Positions 27,153 through 36,217 of a stretch of DNA of 64,000 nucleotides are shown one piece after another; position 1 is the first letter of the stretch, and each line of letters opens with the position of its first letter. A program made the position numbers and the translations under genes. Under the pieces are notes generated by a model. That model was not told where the DNA came from. It saw only the letters and a program-made list of their open reading frames with translations, and did no database searches. Source of the DNA: Comamonas sp. (GTDB taxonomy: Bacteria; Pseudomonadota; Gammaproteobacteria; Burkholderiales; Burkholderiaceae_C); contig NZ_SPEY01000017.1 in the NCBI RefSeq assembly GCF_009360615.1, positions 124,001-188,000 on the forward strand. Reading direction: 5' to 3'.

Positions 27153-27377
27153 ATGTGCGAGAATCTTCGTAAAAGTGAACAAATGGTGAAAGATGTGGCG
27201 GATACCATTGCAATTGATTATGCACAAGAGCTAAAAAGCTTGGGATTTACTAAAGAGCAAATTAGAACTGAGGTAATTAAGTATATTGGAACACCTCAGT
27301 TCATTGATGCAGTCAAAAGAAAGGTAGAGGAATATATAGCTTTATTTGATGAGCCAGACAAGACGCAGCTACATTAA
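27153..27377 (+). CDS. Hypothetical helical protein, 74 aa
   Basis: Almost wholly helical acidic protein (IAIDYAQELKSLGFTKEQI). GGAG lies 9 nt before the ATG. Second gene of the pair. No family recognised. Confidence 0.6.
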   Translation: MCENLRKSEQMVKDVADTIAIDYAQELKSLGFTKEQIRTEVIKYIGTPQFIDAVKRKVEEYIALFDEPDKTQLH

Positions 27378-27402
27378 AATGAAACTAGCTATGTTCTGAT
27401 TT

Positions 27403-27431
27403 AAGCCTGTTTAACTAATAGCAGGCTTTTT
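27403..27431 (+). terminator. Terminator of the plus-strand pair
   Basis: AAGCCTG / CAGGCTT stem followed by TTTTTT. Confidence 0.85.
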
Positions 27432-27475
27432 TCTATAAAGACTTTTATAACTTGTTGTTAAATTATAAAAATATT

Positions 27476-27811
27476 TTAAAAGAATAAATGTAAATATGGA
27501 CCCAATTGGTCATGTAAATTCCAATTTGTTTTTTCGATTTTTTCTAATATTTCTAACTCATTTCCATACAAACGCCACAGATCATTATTCAAATAAATAT
27601 CACCCTCCGAGTCTAGTTCATTCACATTAAGGCTAACGCAAATTTCATCAGATTCATTACTGATGCCACATATACTCAATATCAATTCGCCATGGGAGCT
27701 TGCTAAAATTGTAATGTCATCCGAATCTTCCCAATGATTAGACGTGGAAGGGGAGACAGAGATTGTCTTGATTATATTAAGCTCTAATATCTTCTTCGTA
27801 ATATCTCTCAT
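27476..27811 (-). CDS. Hypothetical protein, 111 aa
   Basis: Acidic soluble protein (HWEDSDDITILASSHGELIL), unlike any family I know. The leader contains the palindrome TTGCCGATCGGCAA running into CAACTTTGGAATT, a hybrid of two repeated elements of this plasmid. Confidence 0.65.
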   Translation of the reverse strand: MRDITKKILELNIIKTISVSPSTSNHWEDSDDITILASSHGELILSICGISNESDEICVSLNVNELDSEGDIYLNNDLWRLYGNELEILEKIEKTNWNLHDQLGPYLHLFF

Positions 27812-27968
27812 TTAAGCCTCAATTTTCATTCAAGAATAGTGGTTCCAGTAATTCCAAAGTTGCCGATCGGCAAATTCATTGCTTTTAAAATCATGAATAT
27901 TTTTCATGAGTGAATTATGAACATACTAAAATTAGATTAGGACCGCTAACACGGTGAATACACAATAT

Positions 27969-28002
27969 AAACCAGCGTTAGCAGGTTTATGTAGCGTCAG
28001 CG
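27969..28002 (+). repeat. Twin mini-hairpin element
   Basis: AAACC-A-GCGTTAGC-A-GGTTT (nested outer stem, 27969-27988) and AGCGTCAGCG (27993-28002), then GCGGCGGC. 3' of the 172-aa gene. Confidence 0.65.
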
Positions 28003-28047
28003 GCGGCGGCTAAGGCATTATAAGTTAATACTTATAATGCCTTAGAT

Positions 28048-28566
28048 TTAGTCAATAATATTGTAAAATCCACTAGAATTGAAACATTCAGTCTCATAAT
28101 TATGACTAGCTAAAATTTTAATAAAATCAAGCATGAAAGCTGAAAATTCAGCTTCAATTTCATTTTCAGTGCTTTCACACAGATAGCAATAACTCATGGC
28201 GTTAATTGCCATAGATGCTTCAATATGAGTTAATTTTTCCGTTGCATAATTCATTCGGTTGGAAATTACACAATCTTCGAGTGGGTAATTATCTAGCATT
28301 AAAAAAGGGAAGCCAGAGCGAATTTCATTTTCAAAACTGAAAATTTGAAAATCATCACGTTGAATGATTGAACTGATGGCTCGACAGCATTTATTAAGAT
28401 TTTCAAGATGGTTGGGGATAAGCTCATTAATGGCTTTTTTACCTTTTAGTAAGGCATTAAAAATTTCAATATTTTTTTCAACGTCACCTAAATAAACTCT
28501 ATTTTGGATTTGTTCTTGATCTAACATAACAAGAGGAAAAGATTGATCGATAAGGGTTTTAATCAT
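28048..28566 (-). CDS. Hypothetical protein, 172 aa
   Basis: Soluble, helical, with several Cys/Asn pairs (NLNKCCRAIS, SYCYLCES) but no regular zinc motif. Monocistronic, with one of the clearest promoter and leader combinations of the plasmid family. Confidence 0.7.
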   Translation of the reverse strand: MIKTLIDQSFPLVMLDQEQIQNRVYLGDVEKNIEIFNALLKGKKAINELIPNHLENLNKCCRAISSIIQRDDFQIFSFENEIRSGFPFLMLDNYPLEDCVISNRMNYATEKLTHIEASMAINAMSYCYLCESTENEIEAEFSAFMLDFIKILASHNYETECFNSSGFYNIID

Positions 28567-28593
28567 GGTTTACATCTCCAAAGTTGAGATTAA

Positions 28594-28622
28594 ATTATAC
28601 AATATATACCGCATAATGACAA
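28594..28622 (-). promoter_or_regulatory. GCGGTATA-family promoter of the 172-aa gene
   Basis: -35 TTGTCA, 17-nt spacer with TATGCGGTATATA, -10 TATAAT. Leader CTCAACTTTGG at 28578-28588. Confidence 0.85.
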
Positions 28623-28681
28623 TACTATTATGTGATTTTATTGTTGTGATTTTCGCTCTTTTTCTCTGTTGAACAATACAA

Positions 28682-28714
28682 ATTTGCGTCAGCAAATATG
28701 TTTTAGCGTAAGCG
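28682..28714 (+). repeat. Twin mini-hairpin element
   Basis: ATTTGC-GTCA-GCAAAT (28682-28697) and AGCGTAAGCG (28705-28714). Confidence 0.65.
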
Positions 28715-28725
28715 AGCAAAAAAAA

Positions 28726-28743
28726 ACTCTGCCTGAGCAGAGT
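28726..28743 (-). terminator. Second terminator after the TelA operon
   Basis: ACTCTGC / GCAGAGT stem with a T-run on the minus strand. A further hairpin (TCCTCT/AGAGGA) lies at 28751-28770. Confidence 0.75.
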
Positions 28744-28896
28744 AAAAAGTCCTCTTTATTGGGGAGAGGACAGGGGTTAGGGGGCGGAAAATATTAAAAA
28801 ACAATAAATCCCTTATATTTTTATCCTAATTTATATTATTTGATAATGCAAATATTAAATTAATGTTTTTTTGTTAATAATATTTAGATAATAAAA

Positions 28897-28916
28897 AAGC
28901 CCACCGTAGTGAGCTT
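28897..28916 (-). terminator. Terminator of the TelA operon
   Basis: AAGC(T)CAC / GTG(G)GCTT hairpin followed by TTTTTTATT on the minus strand. Confidence 0.85.
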
Positions 28917-28933
28917 GATAATTTAACAAATAT

Positions 28934-30037
28934 TTAATTTTTATTTCCAATCATAAGGTTGTTCAATTTACCTTGCATATCTTTCAGTCGGATAGCTGCC
29001 TTGTCTCGCTCTGCCACACCTTCTTTTTGGATTTGAATAACATCGTTGACAGTTTTAATTAATGTATTTTGAACATGCTCAAGAGTCTCAACATCAATCA
29101 CAGAGCGTTGATTCGCTTTTGCCGTCTGAACCGAGTTGGTATGCAGCAAGTCCGCATTACGGCGCAATAACTCATTTGTAGCATTATCGATGTTATTGGC
29201 AAGGGCAACACTATTCTTTTGTTCATTCAACGAAAGAGCTAGACTTATTTGGTTTTTCCATGCGGGCAAAGTAATATTCTTAATTGCATAGAATTTATCC
29301 ACCAACATATTATTGTTAGATTGGATAATTCGAATCATTGGCAATGTCTGGATAGCGGACTGTTGTAAAAGAGTTAGATCATGTACACGCTTTTCCAGAT
29401 TATTTGCAGCATGGTTTAGGTCATAAATTTCTTGAACAATACTTGGCGTTTGTTCTTGTTCTGTTAGTTCCTTGATCTGATCTTGAATATCGTTATACCG
29501 CAGCTTCCCCGCAGCCACATATACGCCTAATGTTTTATATTCTTCCTGAACACCCTCATACATATTATCCAGAAGGGTAACACGATTTTTTAATCCGGCT
29601 TGTGAAGCTTCGACTTCACTAACCAAAACATCCATTTGCTCCTTAGTGGTATTGAACTGTTGCTGTATATTTTGTTTGGCACCTTTAATCTTTGAAAAGA
29701 TAAATCCAATTACACCTTTAGGGCTATCATTGAGAAAATTTTTGGTATTAAGTTGTTGAGCTACATTAACAACTTCATTCAGTTTTTTGCCTGTTTCGTC
29801 TAGGTCTTTATTTTTGACTAAATCTAATAGTTCATCTGTATAGGTTGCAGTTTTTGTAGCAATATTTTTACCGTACTCTGCGACCGCAGTATTATTTATA
29901 ACTGCAAGTTCACCCTTTGCTTCAACAACTTTCGAGAAATCTTCTTTAGATAGCCCTAAGGTTTTTAAGTCCAAATTTTCAAATTCTTCAACAGAGAGCG
30001 TGTTGTTGCTTTTCATACTAACTTGATAATCGTTCAT
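28934..30037 (-). CDS. telA: TelA/KlaA family protein (toxic anion resistance family), 367 aa
   Basis: Long helical protein matching the TelA family: a central region with NIQQQFNTTKEQMDVLVSE, LLDNMYEGVQEEYKTLGVY and LPMIRIIQSNNNMLVDKF, and C-terminal IDVETLEHVQNTLIKTV. The family is linked to tellurite and other anion resistance and to envelope stress, but no ter genes are in the window, so resistance is not implied. Cytoplasmic, 46 nt downstream of the 244-aa gene in one operon. Confidence 0.85.
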   Translation of the reverse strand: MNDYQVSMKSNNTLSVEEFENLDLKTLGLSKEDFSKVVEAKGELAVINNTAVAEYGKNIATKTATYTDELLDLVKNKDLDETGKKLNEVVNVAQQLNTKNFLNDSPKGVIGFIFSKIKGAKQNIQQQFNTTKEQMDVLVSEVEASQAGLKNRVTLLDNMYEGVQEEYKTLGVYVAAGKLRYNDIQDQIKELTEQEQTPSIVQEIYDLNHAANNLEKRVHDLTLLQQSAIQTLPMIRIIQSNNNMLVDKFYAIKNITLPAWKNQISLALSLNEQKNSVALANNIDNATNELLRRNADLLHTNSVQTAKANQRSVIDVETLEHVQNTLIKTVNDVIQIQKEGVAERDKAAIRLKDMQGKLNNLMIGNKN

Positions 30038-30082
30038 CGTATTCTCGCTTAATTTAAAAAAGTTTTATGTCTGATTCAAAAT

Positions 30083-30817
30083 CTACTGATTTTCACTTAA
30101 GGGTTGATCTGAGGGTGCATCGATTTGAAGCAGTTTGGAAGAATCACCTCCTAATGACTCCAATCCCAATGCAGTTAATCTAAGTTTGATGGCGGCTTCG
30201 GTATTTGCTTGAACTTCATCGGCTGTTTTATCCAAAGATTCCTTTGCAAAATCTAGGCTCGATTTTAGATTAGTGGGTAATAGTCGAATTTGATTCTCAG
30301 CACTTTCGATTTGCTCAAGTAAGGCTTTACCAGTTTTTTTGGATTGTGCTAATTCTCTTAAGGTTGCAATAGCTTGAAGTGCATTATCAACATGCTTTTT
30401 AACAGACTGTTCTAGTTCATCTTTAGACATATCCAATGAACTATCGAGGGGATCGATACTTGGGAACATTACAACGTCATTGTTTAGTGTTGAAGGTGCA
30501 TACTGGATTGTTACAGGTATACCTTGGCTATTACCAATGGATTGAGCCATTGCATGAAAACTACTATGAGTTAAAGCAACTTTGATAATAGGCTTCCTAG
30601 AACCATACACCAGATTCTCACCATAAGATCGGTGGAGTTCAGCCGGCACAATTTCCAATGTCAGATAATCATTATGTTTTAAATCAGAACCAAGGAGGGT
30701 TTGACTACCACCATGGCAACTGTGAACACGGATAATGCCAAAAGCAGGGTGATCATATACCTGTTGTTTTGTATTATCTGCTGAATCCACACGCTTTACT
30801 GGTCTTTGTTTTTCCAT
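30083..30817 (-). CDS. Hypothetical protein preceding TelA, 244 aa
   Basis: N-terminal globular part (HPAFGIIRVHSCHGGSQTLLG) then a long helical/coiled-coil C-terminal half (about residues 130-225). First gene of the TelA operon, so probably functionally linked. Family not named here. Confidence 0.75.
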   Translation of the reverse strand: MEKQRPVKRVDSADNTKQQVYDHPAFGIIRVHSCHGGSQTLLGSDLKHNDYLTLEIVPAELHRSYGENLVYGSRKPIIKVALTHSSFHAMAQSIGNSQGIPVTIQYAPSTLNNDVVMFPSIDPLDSSLDMSKDELEQSVKKHVDNALQAIATLRELAQSKKTGKALLEQIESAENQIRLLPTNLKSSLDFAKESLDKTADEVQANTEAAIKLRLTALGLESLGGDSSKLLQIDAPSDQPLSENQ

Positions 30818-30850
30818 TTAAACACCAAAATAACCAAAGTTGATGTTGAT

Positions 30851-30879
30851 ATTATAAAATATATACCGCATAAGTGCAA
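30851..30879 (-). promoter_or_regulatory. GCGGTATA-family promoter of the TelA operon
   Basis: -35 TTGCAC, 17-nt spacer with TATGCGGTATATA, -10 TATAAT. Leader ATCAACTTTGG at 30834-30844, about 25 nt from the ATG and so too far to be the ribosome site. Confidence 0.85.
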
Positions 30880-30935
30880 TACTTTATATTGAATAAACTA
30901 TTTTTTTTTAAAATTTACGGACTGATGCCCATAAA

Positions 30936-31030
30936 CGAGCGTAGCTGTAAGCCGGTAGGAAATACAAATAGTTTCATATTTATGATGAATGAATACACCA
31001 TCTATGAGGTGCGAAAGCACCGGCGTAACA
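30936..31030 (+). repeat. Long hairpin element, subfamily B
   Basis: GAGCGTAGCTGTAAGC at the left and GGTGC-GAAA-GCACC-GGCGTAAC at the right, about 85 nt overall. A second copy with the same ends is at 48544-48637. Confidence 0.6.
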
Positions 31031-31040
31031 GTCCTTTGAT

Positions 31041-31385
31041 TTATTTACTCATCGTTATCGAGTAATCAGCATTGTTTGGTACGACAGTGATTTGGAAAGT
31101 ATCTAAGTCAATCGAGTTTATGATTTCTTTAAGAGCTGTACTGAGTACTGATAAGAACCTATTGAAGTCATTTGGTGAGCTGTATAAAAAACTTGTCGCA
31201 GCAAAAAAATTAATATGCTCACCTTTGTTCTTGGAAAAATGGCATTCTTGATGTGAATGAAACAGGGTGATTAATGAACCATTTGGAGCATGTTTATATT
31301 CAGTCGGGTAGAGGATAAATATTTTATTTTTTGCCTCTTTATCAAATTGCTTTAATTCACAAACTAGCTGTATGTTTTTTTTCAT
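31041..31385 (-). CDS. Hypothetical protein, 114 aa
   Basis: Small alpha/beta protein (KIFILYPTEYKHAPNGSLITL). Downstream of the lipoprotein gene, separated by a weak hairpin at about 31413-31438. No family recognised. Confidence 0.65.
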   Translation of the reverse strand: MKKNIQLVCELKQFDKEAKNKIFILYPTEYKHAPNGSLITLFHSHQECHFSKNKGEHINFFAATSFLYSSPNDFNRFLSVLSTALKEIINSIDLDTFQITVVPNNADYSITMSK

Positions 31386-31455
31386 AAAAACTCAATTCCT
31401 TGTAATAAAGAACAAATTGCCCAACGTGAAAGTTAGGCAAGACAATTTTACGGGA

Positions 31456-32103
31456 TCATTCTTTTTCATTTACAATCGTGTTGATACTATCCTTAGCTTG
31501 GTCACTCATGTAGGGTGTTAGCTTATCCATGGCTTTATCAATATTGGTAGTTTCTACCGGTTTATTTCTTTTTTGATTTTCTTCCTTATATTTTTGATAA
31601 GTTAATATGCCAATCCGCAAATACTCACGAATTGTTAGAATATTATCTTTCTTAGCTTCTGTAATCAGGTTTTTTAAAGTTTGATCCTTATCTACAGAAT
31701 TTAAACCTAATATATCGTTGTATAGAATGGTATCGATGGATACAGGGCGATCAACGACAACCTGAATACATGTAGACAGTTCTTTATTTTTTTCAAATCG
31801 CTCTAAATCATACTGTGATTCTTTAGGTTTAATCTTGAGTGCGCCTTCATGTATACATTCCAAGGCGATCTGGGTGTATGGTGAGTTGTCACCGACAAAA
31901 GTCATAAATGTAAATTTTTTAAATCCAAGTGTTTCATCAACATATTCTCTAAAAGAGTATTCTTGAGATAAAGATTGTTTTAGCTCGTCTAACACGGCGT
32001 AATCCGTTGATTTAAAGATTGTTGCTTCGTTTTGCTTTTGACCACAACCTGTTAGTAAAACAATTGGCAGGGAAATACAGGCAAAAAATTTCTTAGGATT
32101 CAT
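31456..32103 (-). CDS. Lipoprotein, 215 aa
   Basis: Type II signal peptide MNPKKFFACISLPIVLLTGC with lipobox LTGC; AAGGAAG lies 7 nt before the chosen ATG. The C-terminal part has EAKKDNILTIREYLRIG, which also occurs in recognisable form (EEAKKDSVLSIGEYQKIE) in the membrane-anchored protein at 42520-43053. Envelope protein of unknown role, 13 nt downstream of the 392-aa membrane gene in one operon. Confidence 0.8.
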   Translation of the reverse strand: MNPKKFFACISLPIVLLTGCGQKQNEATIFKSTDYAVLDELKQSLSQEYSFREYVDETLGFKKFTFMTFVGDNSPYTQIALECIHEGALKIKPKESQYDLERFEKNKELSTCIQVVVDRPVSIDTILYNDILGLNSVDKDQTLKNLITEAKKDNILTIREYLRIGILTYQKYKEENQKRNKPVETTNIDKAMDKLTPYMSDQAKDSINTIVNEKE

Positions 32104-32116
32104 TATATCTTCCTTT

Positions 32117-33295
32117 TTACGCTTCATTACTTACAAGTTCTGATGCTTTTTGATCGATATTTAGCTTCGGACTTTTCTCAAGTTTATTCACAACAGTTGA
32201 ATATTTCTTGATTTCTTTTTGCTTAAAATACGCATATAGCACACACAAAATTAAAAAGCCAAGATAAACGATTGTTCCGGAAGTGCCTGAATTAAAAAAG
32301 TCGTAAGTGACTTTAACAGTTTGTTCTACATACGTTGTTTCAGTTTCTTCAAGACCAAGCACAGGTTTAATAAGTGAGGGAATTAAAACACTGGTTGCAC
32401 CCATCATGACACCCATGGCTAAAATGCCAACACCTTCTCTTTGCCAAGCGAAGCGAAATAATCCAAAAAGAACAGTAACAAGTCCTAGAACAGTCCCCAC
32501 TTTAGAAAACATGTCTAGCATATTTCCAATGCCTTCTGAGGCAACCAATGGTGATCCTACGCCATGCGTACTTGCAAAACTACTTGATGCAGCTTTTTGA
32601 GCAATACGTTGGGTTGAGTCGTATGTAATATGGTACTTGTCTGCAAGGAAGTTATATACGACCAAAATAGTAAATAAGACAGCAGATTTGAGAGAATAAT
32701 CCTTTCTTGATTTGAGTTTATCAATTACACGGCGGATTTCTTCAACAATTGGGAGTTCTTTATCCGTCTTAGTGTTATTGATCGTATCTGAAAGGTGGTA
32801 AAGCGTTACTGTTCTAAAACGCTCTAAATTTTCGATTTGAGAAGATGCTGATTGAATTTGGTTTTGAATATTCTTTAACTTCAAATTATTCACGGAAACA
32901 ATGCCAAGGGCATCTGTTTTTAGGGCATCATTCTCATCAATTTCAAGAACAGAACTCTTTAATGATTCAATAACATTCCCATAATCAACACATAAATTTG
33001 TGGTTTCTTTTTTTGCATTTTGGAGCTGCAATACATAGGAATCAATTTTTGTTTTTAAATCAGGGAGACGTTGTTCAAGCACCGCCAAATGTGCAAGTTT
33101 TATCAATAAGCTTTTAGTATTGAGTTGATCAATTTCCTCTGTAACTTCTTTAAGTAAAGCATTACTTTCTTCAATAGGCTTAATGATTTCAAGCATATTG
33201 GGATTTAGATCAGTAAGTGTATTCACTAAAGCATAAATTCTAGCTTTAGCATCATTACTTTCATTTTCATTCGAGGAAGCAGTTGATGGAAACAT
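32117..33295 (-). CDS. Coiled-coil membrane protein, 392 aa
   Basis: N-terminal coiled coil (about residues 15-170, heptads such as LDLNPNMLEIIKPIEESNAL-like stretches), then about four transmembrane segments (near 195-212, 255-275, 283-305, 340-358) and a short cytoplasmic tail. The same layout recurs in the 390-aa protein at 60529-61701. Heads an operon with the lipoprotein gene, suggesting an envelope complex. Family unknown. Confidence 0.75.
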   Translation of the reverse strand: MFPSTASSNENESNDAKARIYALVNTLTDLNPNMLEIIKPIEESNALLKEVTEEIDQLNTKSLLIKLAHLAVLEQRLPDLKTKIDSYVLQLQNAKKETTNLCVDYGNVIESLKSSVLEIDENDALKTDALGIVSVNNLKLKNIQNQIQSASSQIENLERFRTVTLYHLSDTINNTKTDKELPIVEEIRRVIDKLKSRKDYSLKSAVLFTILVVYNFLADKYHITYDSTQRIAQKAASSSFASTHGVGSPLVASEGIGNMLDMFSKVGTVLGLVTVLFGLFRFAWQREGVGILAMGVMMGATSVLIPSLIKPVLGLEETETTYVEQTVKVTYDFFNSGTSGTIVYLGFLILCVLYAYFKQKEIKKYSTVVNKLEKSPKLNIDQKASELVSNEA

Positions 33296-33326
33296 TATTT
33301 TGCCATTAATAACTATAGTTGAAGAT

Positions 33327-33355
33327 AATATATAAAATATACCACATACTTACAA
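33327..33355 (-). promoter_or_regulatory. GTGGTATA-variant promoter of the membrane/lipoprotein operon
   Basis: -35 TTGTAA, 17-nt spacer with TATGTGGTATATT, -10 TATATT. Leader motif degenerate (CTTCAACTATAG). Confidence 0.75.
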
Positions 33356-33465
33356 TATTTTTAATTGTAAAAATTGATATGATTTTAAGCTTAAATTGAA
33401 ATGCTATCAGCTATTTTGATTCTATTTTATGATAAAATATTTCGGTAAATTTAGGAGCAAATTAG

Positions 33466-33801
33466 ATGAAGTGGCTTGAAGATCAGAGAAAGGAATCGAT
33501 AAAAAAACAAAGAAATGAAATCATTAAATTCATAAGAATCAATGGGTATAGGTTGATTTTTGGTATTGGAGCGATTCTGATTGGATCAACTGTTTTCTTA
33601 TATTGGGCAGGTGAGAAATATAATACTCCGGTACTTTCTATGGTCATGACCTTTATTGGACTTGGGTTAGTAATTACTGCTTTCTTGAGTATGATTTTGG
33701 TAGAAGCATTTGTGCTAAAAGCAAAAAAATATTCTGATGATCAAGTCTCTCAGACATACACAAATTTACTTAATATTGAAAAAAACAAAAGAAATAAGTG
33801 A
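33466..33801 (+). CDS. Two-pass membrane protein, 111 aa
   Basis: Basic N-terminal helix (DQRKESIKKQRNEIIKF) followed by two transmembrane segments (about residues 30-49 and 58-82) and a Lys-rich tail. AGGAG lies upstream of the ATG. Plus strand, followed by the outer-membrane barrel gene. Confidence 0.7.
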   Translation: MKWLEDQRKESIKKQRNEIIKFIRINGYRLIFGIGAILIGSTVFLYWAGEKYNTPVLSMVMTFIGLGLVITAFLSMILVEAFVLKAKKYSDDQVSQTYTNLLNIEKNKRNK

Positions 33802-33887
33802 GCTAATAATTTATTAATATTCTTTGTATTTTTAAATAAATACAATTAATATTTACAGCTAAGTGAAAAATATATTTAGGATCAGCT

Positions 33888-34442
33888 ATGACACAATTCA
33901 AGCGAATGATAACAACTATCATTGCAGTAGGCATATCAATGAATGCTCTGGCAAACGATGAGTATTACGCACGACCAATGTGGGATGTGCATCCATACTT
34001 GGGTATTGATGTTGCTTCAATTGATTTTGATATGGCGGAAAAAAAGGCGACCACAGTTGGGGTAGTCGGCGGGATACAATTTAATGACTATCTCGGCTTG
34101 GAAGTTCACTGGTCTCAAAGTGTAGATAAACTTGCGCTTTACTCCAAAAATGCTTCTGGTCTTAAAACTAAAATAGCAGACGATAAAACCGTACAAACCT
34201 ATGGTGCCGGTTTAACTTTCCAAGCTGATTTATACAATAGGCTATATGCTAAGTCATATCTTGGTGTTAGTCGTATTGATCCTGATGTCAAATCACTCAA
34301 AGATGATGTAGGTGTTGCTAAACTTGGGTTTGGATACCAATTTACGCCAGATGTTGCAACAGAAGTGACTTATAACTACAACTTTTCAAAGAATGACTCC
34401 ACAAACCACGGCGTTGGATTTCAATTGAAATACTATTTTTAA
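33888..34442 (+). CDS. Outer-membrane beta-barrel protein, 184 aa
   Basis: Sec signal peptide (about 22 residues, ending NALA). Alternating amphipathic strands (YLGIDVASIDF, VGVVGGIQFNDYLGLEV, YAKSYLGVSRI, ATEVTYNYNF) end in the C-terminal aromatic strand GFQLKYYF required for BAM insertion. Length fits the small eight-stranded OmpX/OmpA-like barrel superfamily. Role could be adhesion, resistance or a phage receptor; not determinable here. Confidence 0.8.
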   Translation: MTQFKRMITTIIAVGISMNALANDEYYARPMWDVHPYLGIDVASIDFDMAEKKATTVGVVGGIQFNDYLGLEVHWSQSVDKLALYSKNASGLKTKIADDKTVQTYGAGLTFQADLYNRLYAKSYLGVSRIDPDVKSLKDDVGVAKLGFGYQFTPDVATEVTYNYNFSKNDSTNHGVGFQLKYYF

Positions 34443-34501
34443 GGGCTGCTCGGATATATCCAAGAAAAGTCCGACATAATTAACGATCTACAGGTGAGCC
34501 T

Positions 34502-34822
34502 ATGTGTGTAACCACAGCATCACAAAATGCTTCGAATTGGATTAAGACCCATCCCGCTTGGATTCGTATTTGCGATTTACCTAGTGATTATTGTGAAATG
34601 CTATATGTGCAATGGCATGAATTAAGCAACTCAGATAAAGAATATTGGGGTAGCGAGTATGCCTATGACGAGTTCGCAACAAAACAGATGAAAGTCGCAG
34701 AGGGATTTATCACAGATAAGAATAATTTCTATTCGAAAATCACTGAGGTTCCTTGGGGTGAGGATTTAATGACTGTGTTTAAGATTGGCAAGAAAGCAAA
34801 GGCAGCTTTGCAAGAGGCATGA
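34502..34822 (+). CDS. Hypothetical protein, 106 aa
   Basis: Good ribosome site (AGGTGAG) 4 nt before the ATG. Trp- and Tyr-rich soluble protein (HPAWIRICDLPSDYCEML). Last gene of the plus-strand group, followed by a bidirectional terminator. Unknown family. Confidence 0.7.
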   Translation: MCVTTASQNASNWIKTHPAWIRICDLPSDYCEMLYVQWHELSNSDKEYWGSEYAYDEFATKQMKVAEGFITDKNNFYSKITEVPWGEDLMTVFKIGKKAKAALQEA

Positions 34823-34886
34823 CGAACATCACCAAGGAAGCAGTAAATTTCTGGGGTTATTCCGAAAAGTTTTTTAAGTTAAAGAA

Positions 34887-34912
34887 AAAGACCAAGTTTA
34901 ACTTGGTCTTTT
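34887..34912. terminator. Bidirectional terminator
   Basis: AAAGACCAAGT / ACTTGGTCTTT stem with flanking A and T runs. Confidence 0.85.
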
Positions 34913-34946
34913 AATCGAAAATTATAAGTTTCAAAAAAGATATAAC

Positions 34947-35174
34947 TTAAGGATTTAAAACAAAATAATATAAAATGAACGCAACAACTATAAGTAAACC
35001 ACCTCTTAGACTCGAATAATAAAGATATTCAGCGAATCTAAAATACTTATTTCTGATTCGATTTTCAAATAGTATTGGGAACAGACGAATTCCATCATAA
35101 ATAATATAAACAACCCCAAAGAATAGGGTGAGATTTCTAATCATGTCAGGGGTAATAGAACTTAATATACTCAT
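34947..35174 (-). CDS. Two-pass membrane protein, 75 aa
   Basis: Two hydrophobic segments (LTLFFGVVYIIYDGI and GGLLIVVAFILYYFVL) with a basic loop between. It ends the minus-strand group that begins near 37.7 kb. Function unknown. Confidence 0.6.
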   Translation of the reverse strand: MSILSSITPDMIRNLTLFFGVVYIIYDGIRLFPILFENRIRNKYFRFAEYLYYSSLRGGLLIVVAFILYYFVLNP

Positions 35175-35407
35175 TTGTATCTAACTTAATTAAGCCTTTG
35201 GTATCATCGAGTTCTAGGATAGTTTTCAGGATACCCGCATTGTAACCATGGTCTGTATTCAGATTGATCAATCCATCCCGCAGTATCCCAGACGACAGCT
35301 TGCTTTTTAAACTTGATTCTATAAAGAACCCAAGCAAATAACAGATTTTTTGTTCTTACTTCTGGGTTGGTTTTTGCATTTGGTATTACTAAATATCGTT
35401 TCTTCAT
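35146..35407 (-). pseudogene. Possible frameshifted small gene
   Basis: Two overlapping frames share this stretch. Frame 35204-35407 starts plausibly (MKKRYLVIPNAKTNPEVRTK, then LLFAWVLYRIKFKK) but ends in unlikely Trp/Pro-rich sequence; frame 35146-35337 ends plausibly (YNAGILKTILELDDTKGLIK) but begins unlikely. A single base change near 35290 would join them into one protein of about 86 aa. Alternatively only one frame is real. Confidence 0.35.
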
Positions 35408-35444
35408 ATTTATAGGCTCTACAAGTGTTGGCTATACCGTTCTC

Positions 35445-35891
35445 TCACGACAAGCCTTGAGGAAACTTAATCTCTCTGTAGTCAATAGGTAGAGGTTTTA
35501 GTCTTCCATCTATTCCACCATCATCATCTTCATACTTTTTTGCAATTCTACTTAAATAATTTATGGCTTCACCAGTTGCATAAACCCAATCATCGTCAGC
35601 AAGAAAATCAGTTGGCAATGTAGCTAAACGAGCCTCTAACTTTTCCACGGCATCCATTGCGCATGAGCCATCCATAAGGGGAAGCCAATTAGTATTAAGT
35701 AAATATTCCATTTTAGGGATCATCAGCGTATCACCATCTTCAGAAGCTTCATAAACAACTTCACATTGATTAAGATAAGGCAGACAACAAGCCCATGCCC
35801 CACTGGAATAGCGAGCATCCCAAGTTAGTAGAACAAATTTTTTTTCTTTTACTAATTTATCAATGAGTGGGATTGGTGAGTTGGTAGTCAT
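35445..35891 (-). CDS. Hypothetical protein, 148 aa
   Basis: Acidic soluble protein with a conserved-looking WDARYSSGAWACCLPYL segment and an acidic C-terminal KKYEDDDGGIDG. Leader ends in TTTTTGGAGACTT before the ATG. No family recognised. Confidence 0.65.
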   Translation of the reverse strand: MTTNSPIPLIDKLVKEKKFVLLTWDARYSSGAWACCLPYLNQCEVVYEASEDGDTLMIPKMEYLLNTNWLPLMDGSCAMDAVEKLEARLATLPTDFLADDDWVYATGEAINYLSRIAKKYEDDDGGIDGRLKPLPIDYREIKFPQGLS

Positions 35892-35981
35892 TTTAAGTCT
35901 CCAAAAAAATTAACCTGTTATGTGTAGGTAAAATTCAACTTATTAATCCGTTTTTTTCGTTATAAAATTATTGAATCAAAT

Positions 35982-36188
35982 CTATTTCTTAACAAAAATT
36001 ATCGCGTTGATTTCACTTAGTCGCTCCAGATAACCTGATGTCAACGCTTTGCCAAGCTTATCATCACCGAGTCCTTTTTCTTCTAAATCATCCTTAAAGT
36101 GCGAAATGGCTACACGGATACTCATTGCTTGAGCTACACTAAGTTGTATGCCATTAATGATAATTGATGGCTCTGAATCTAAGCTCAT
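35982..36188 (-). CDS. Hypothetical protein, 68 aa
   Basis: Small acidic protein; IIINGIQLSVAQAMSIRVAISHF suggests a helical fold. Good ribosome site (GGAGAAAAAAG). Part of a minus-strand run with the next genes upstream. Confidence 0.6.
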   Translation of the reverse strand: MSLDSEPSIIINGIQLSVAQAMSIRVAISHFKDDLEEKGLGDDKLGKALTSGYLERLSEINAIIFVKK

Positions 36189-36217
36189 ATCTTTTTTCTC
36201 CTTAAGTGATAAGACGA

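Noticed and set aside
28934..33295. Tellurite-resistance operon
   Set aside because: Only TelA is present; terZABCDE genes are absent, so a resistance phenotype is not supported.
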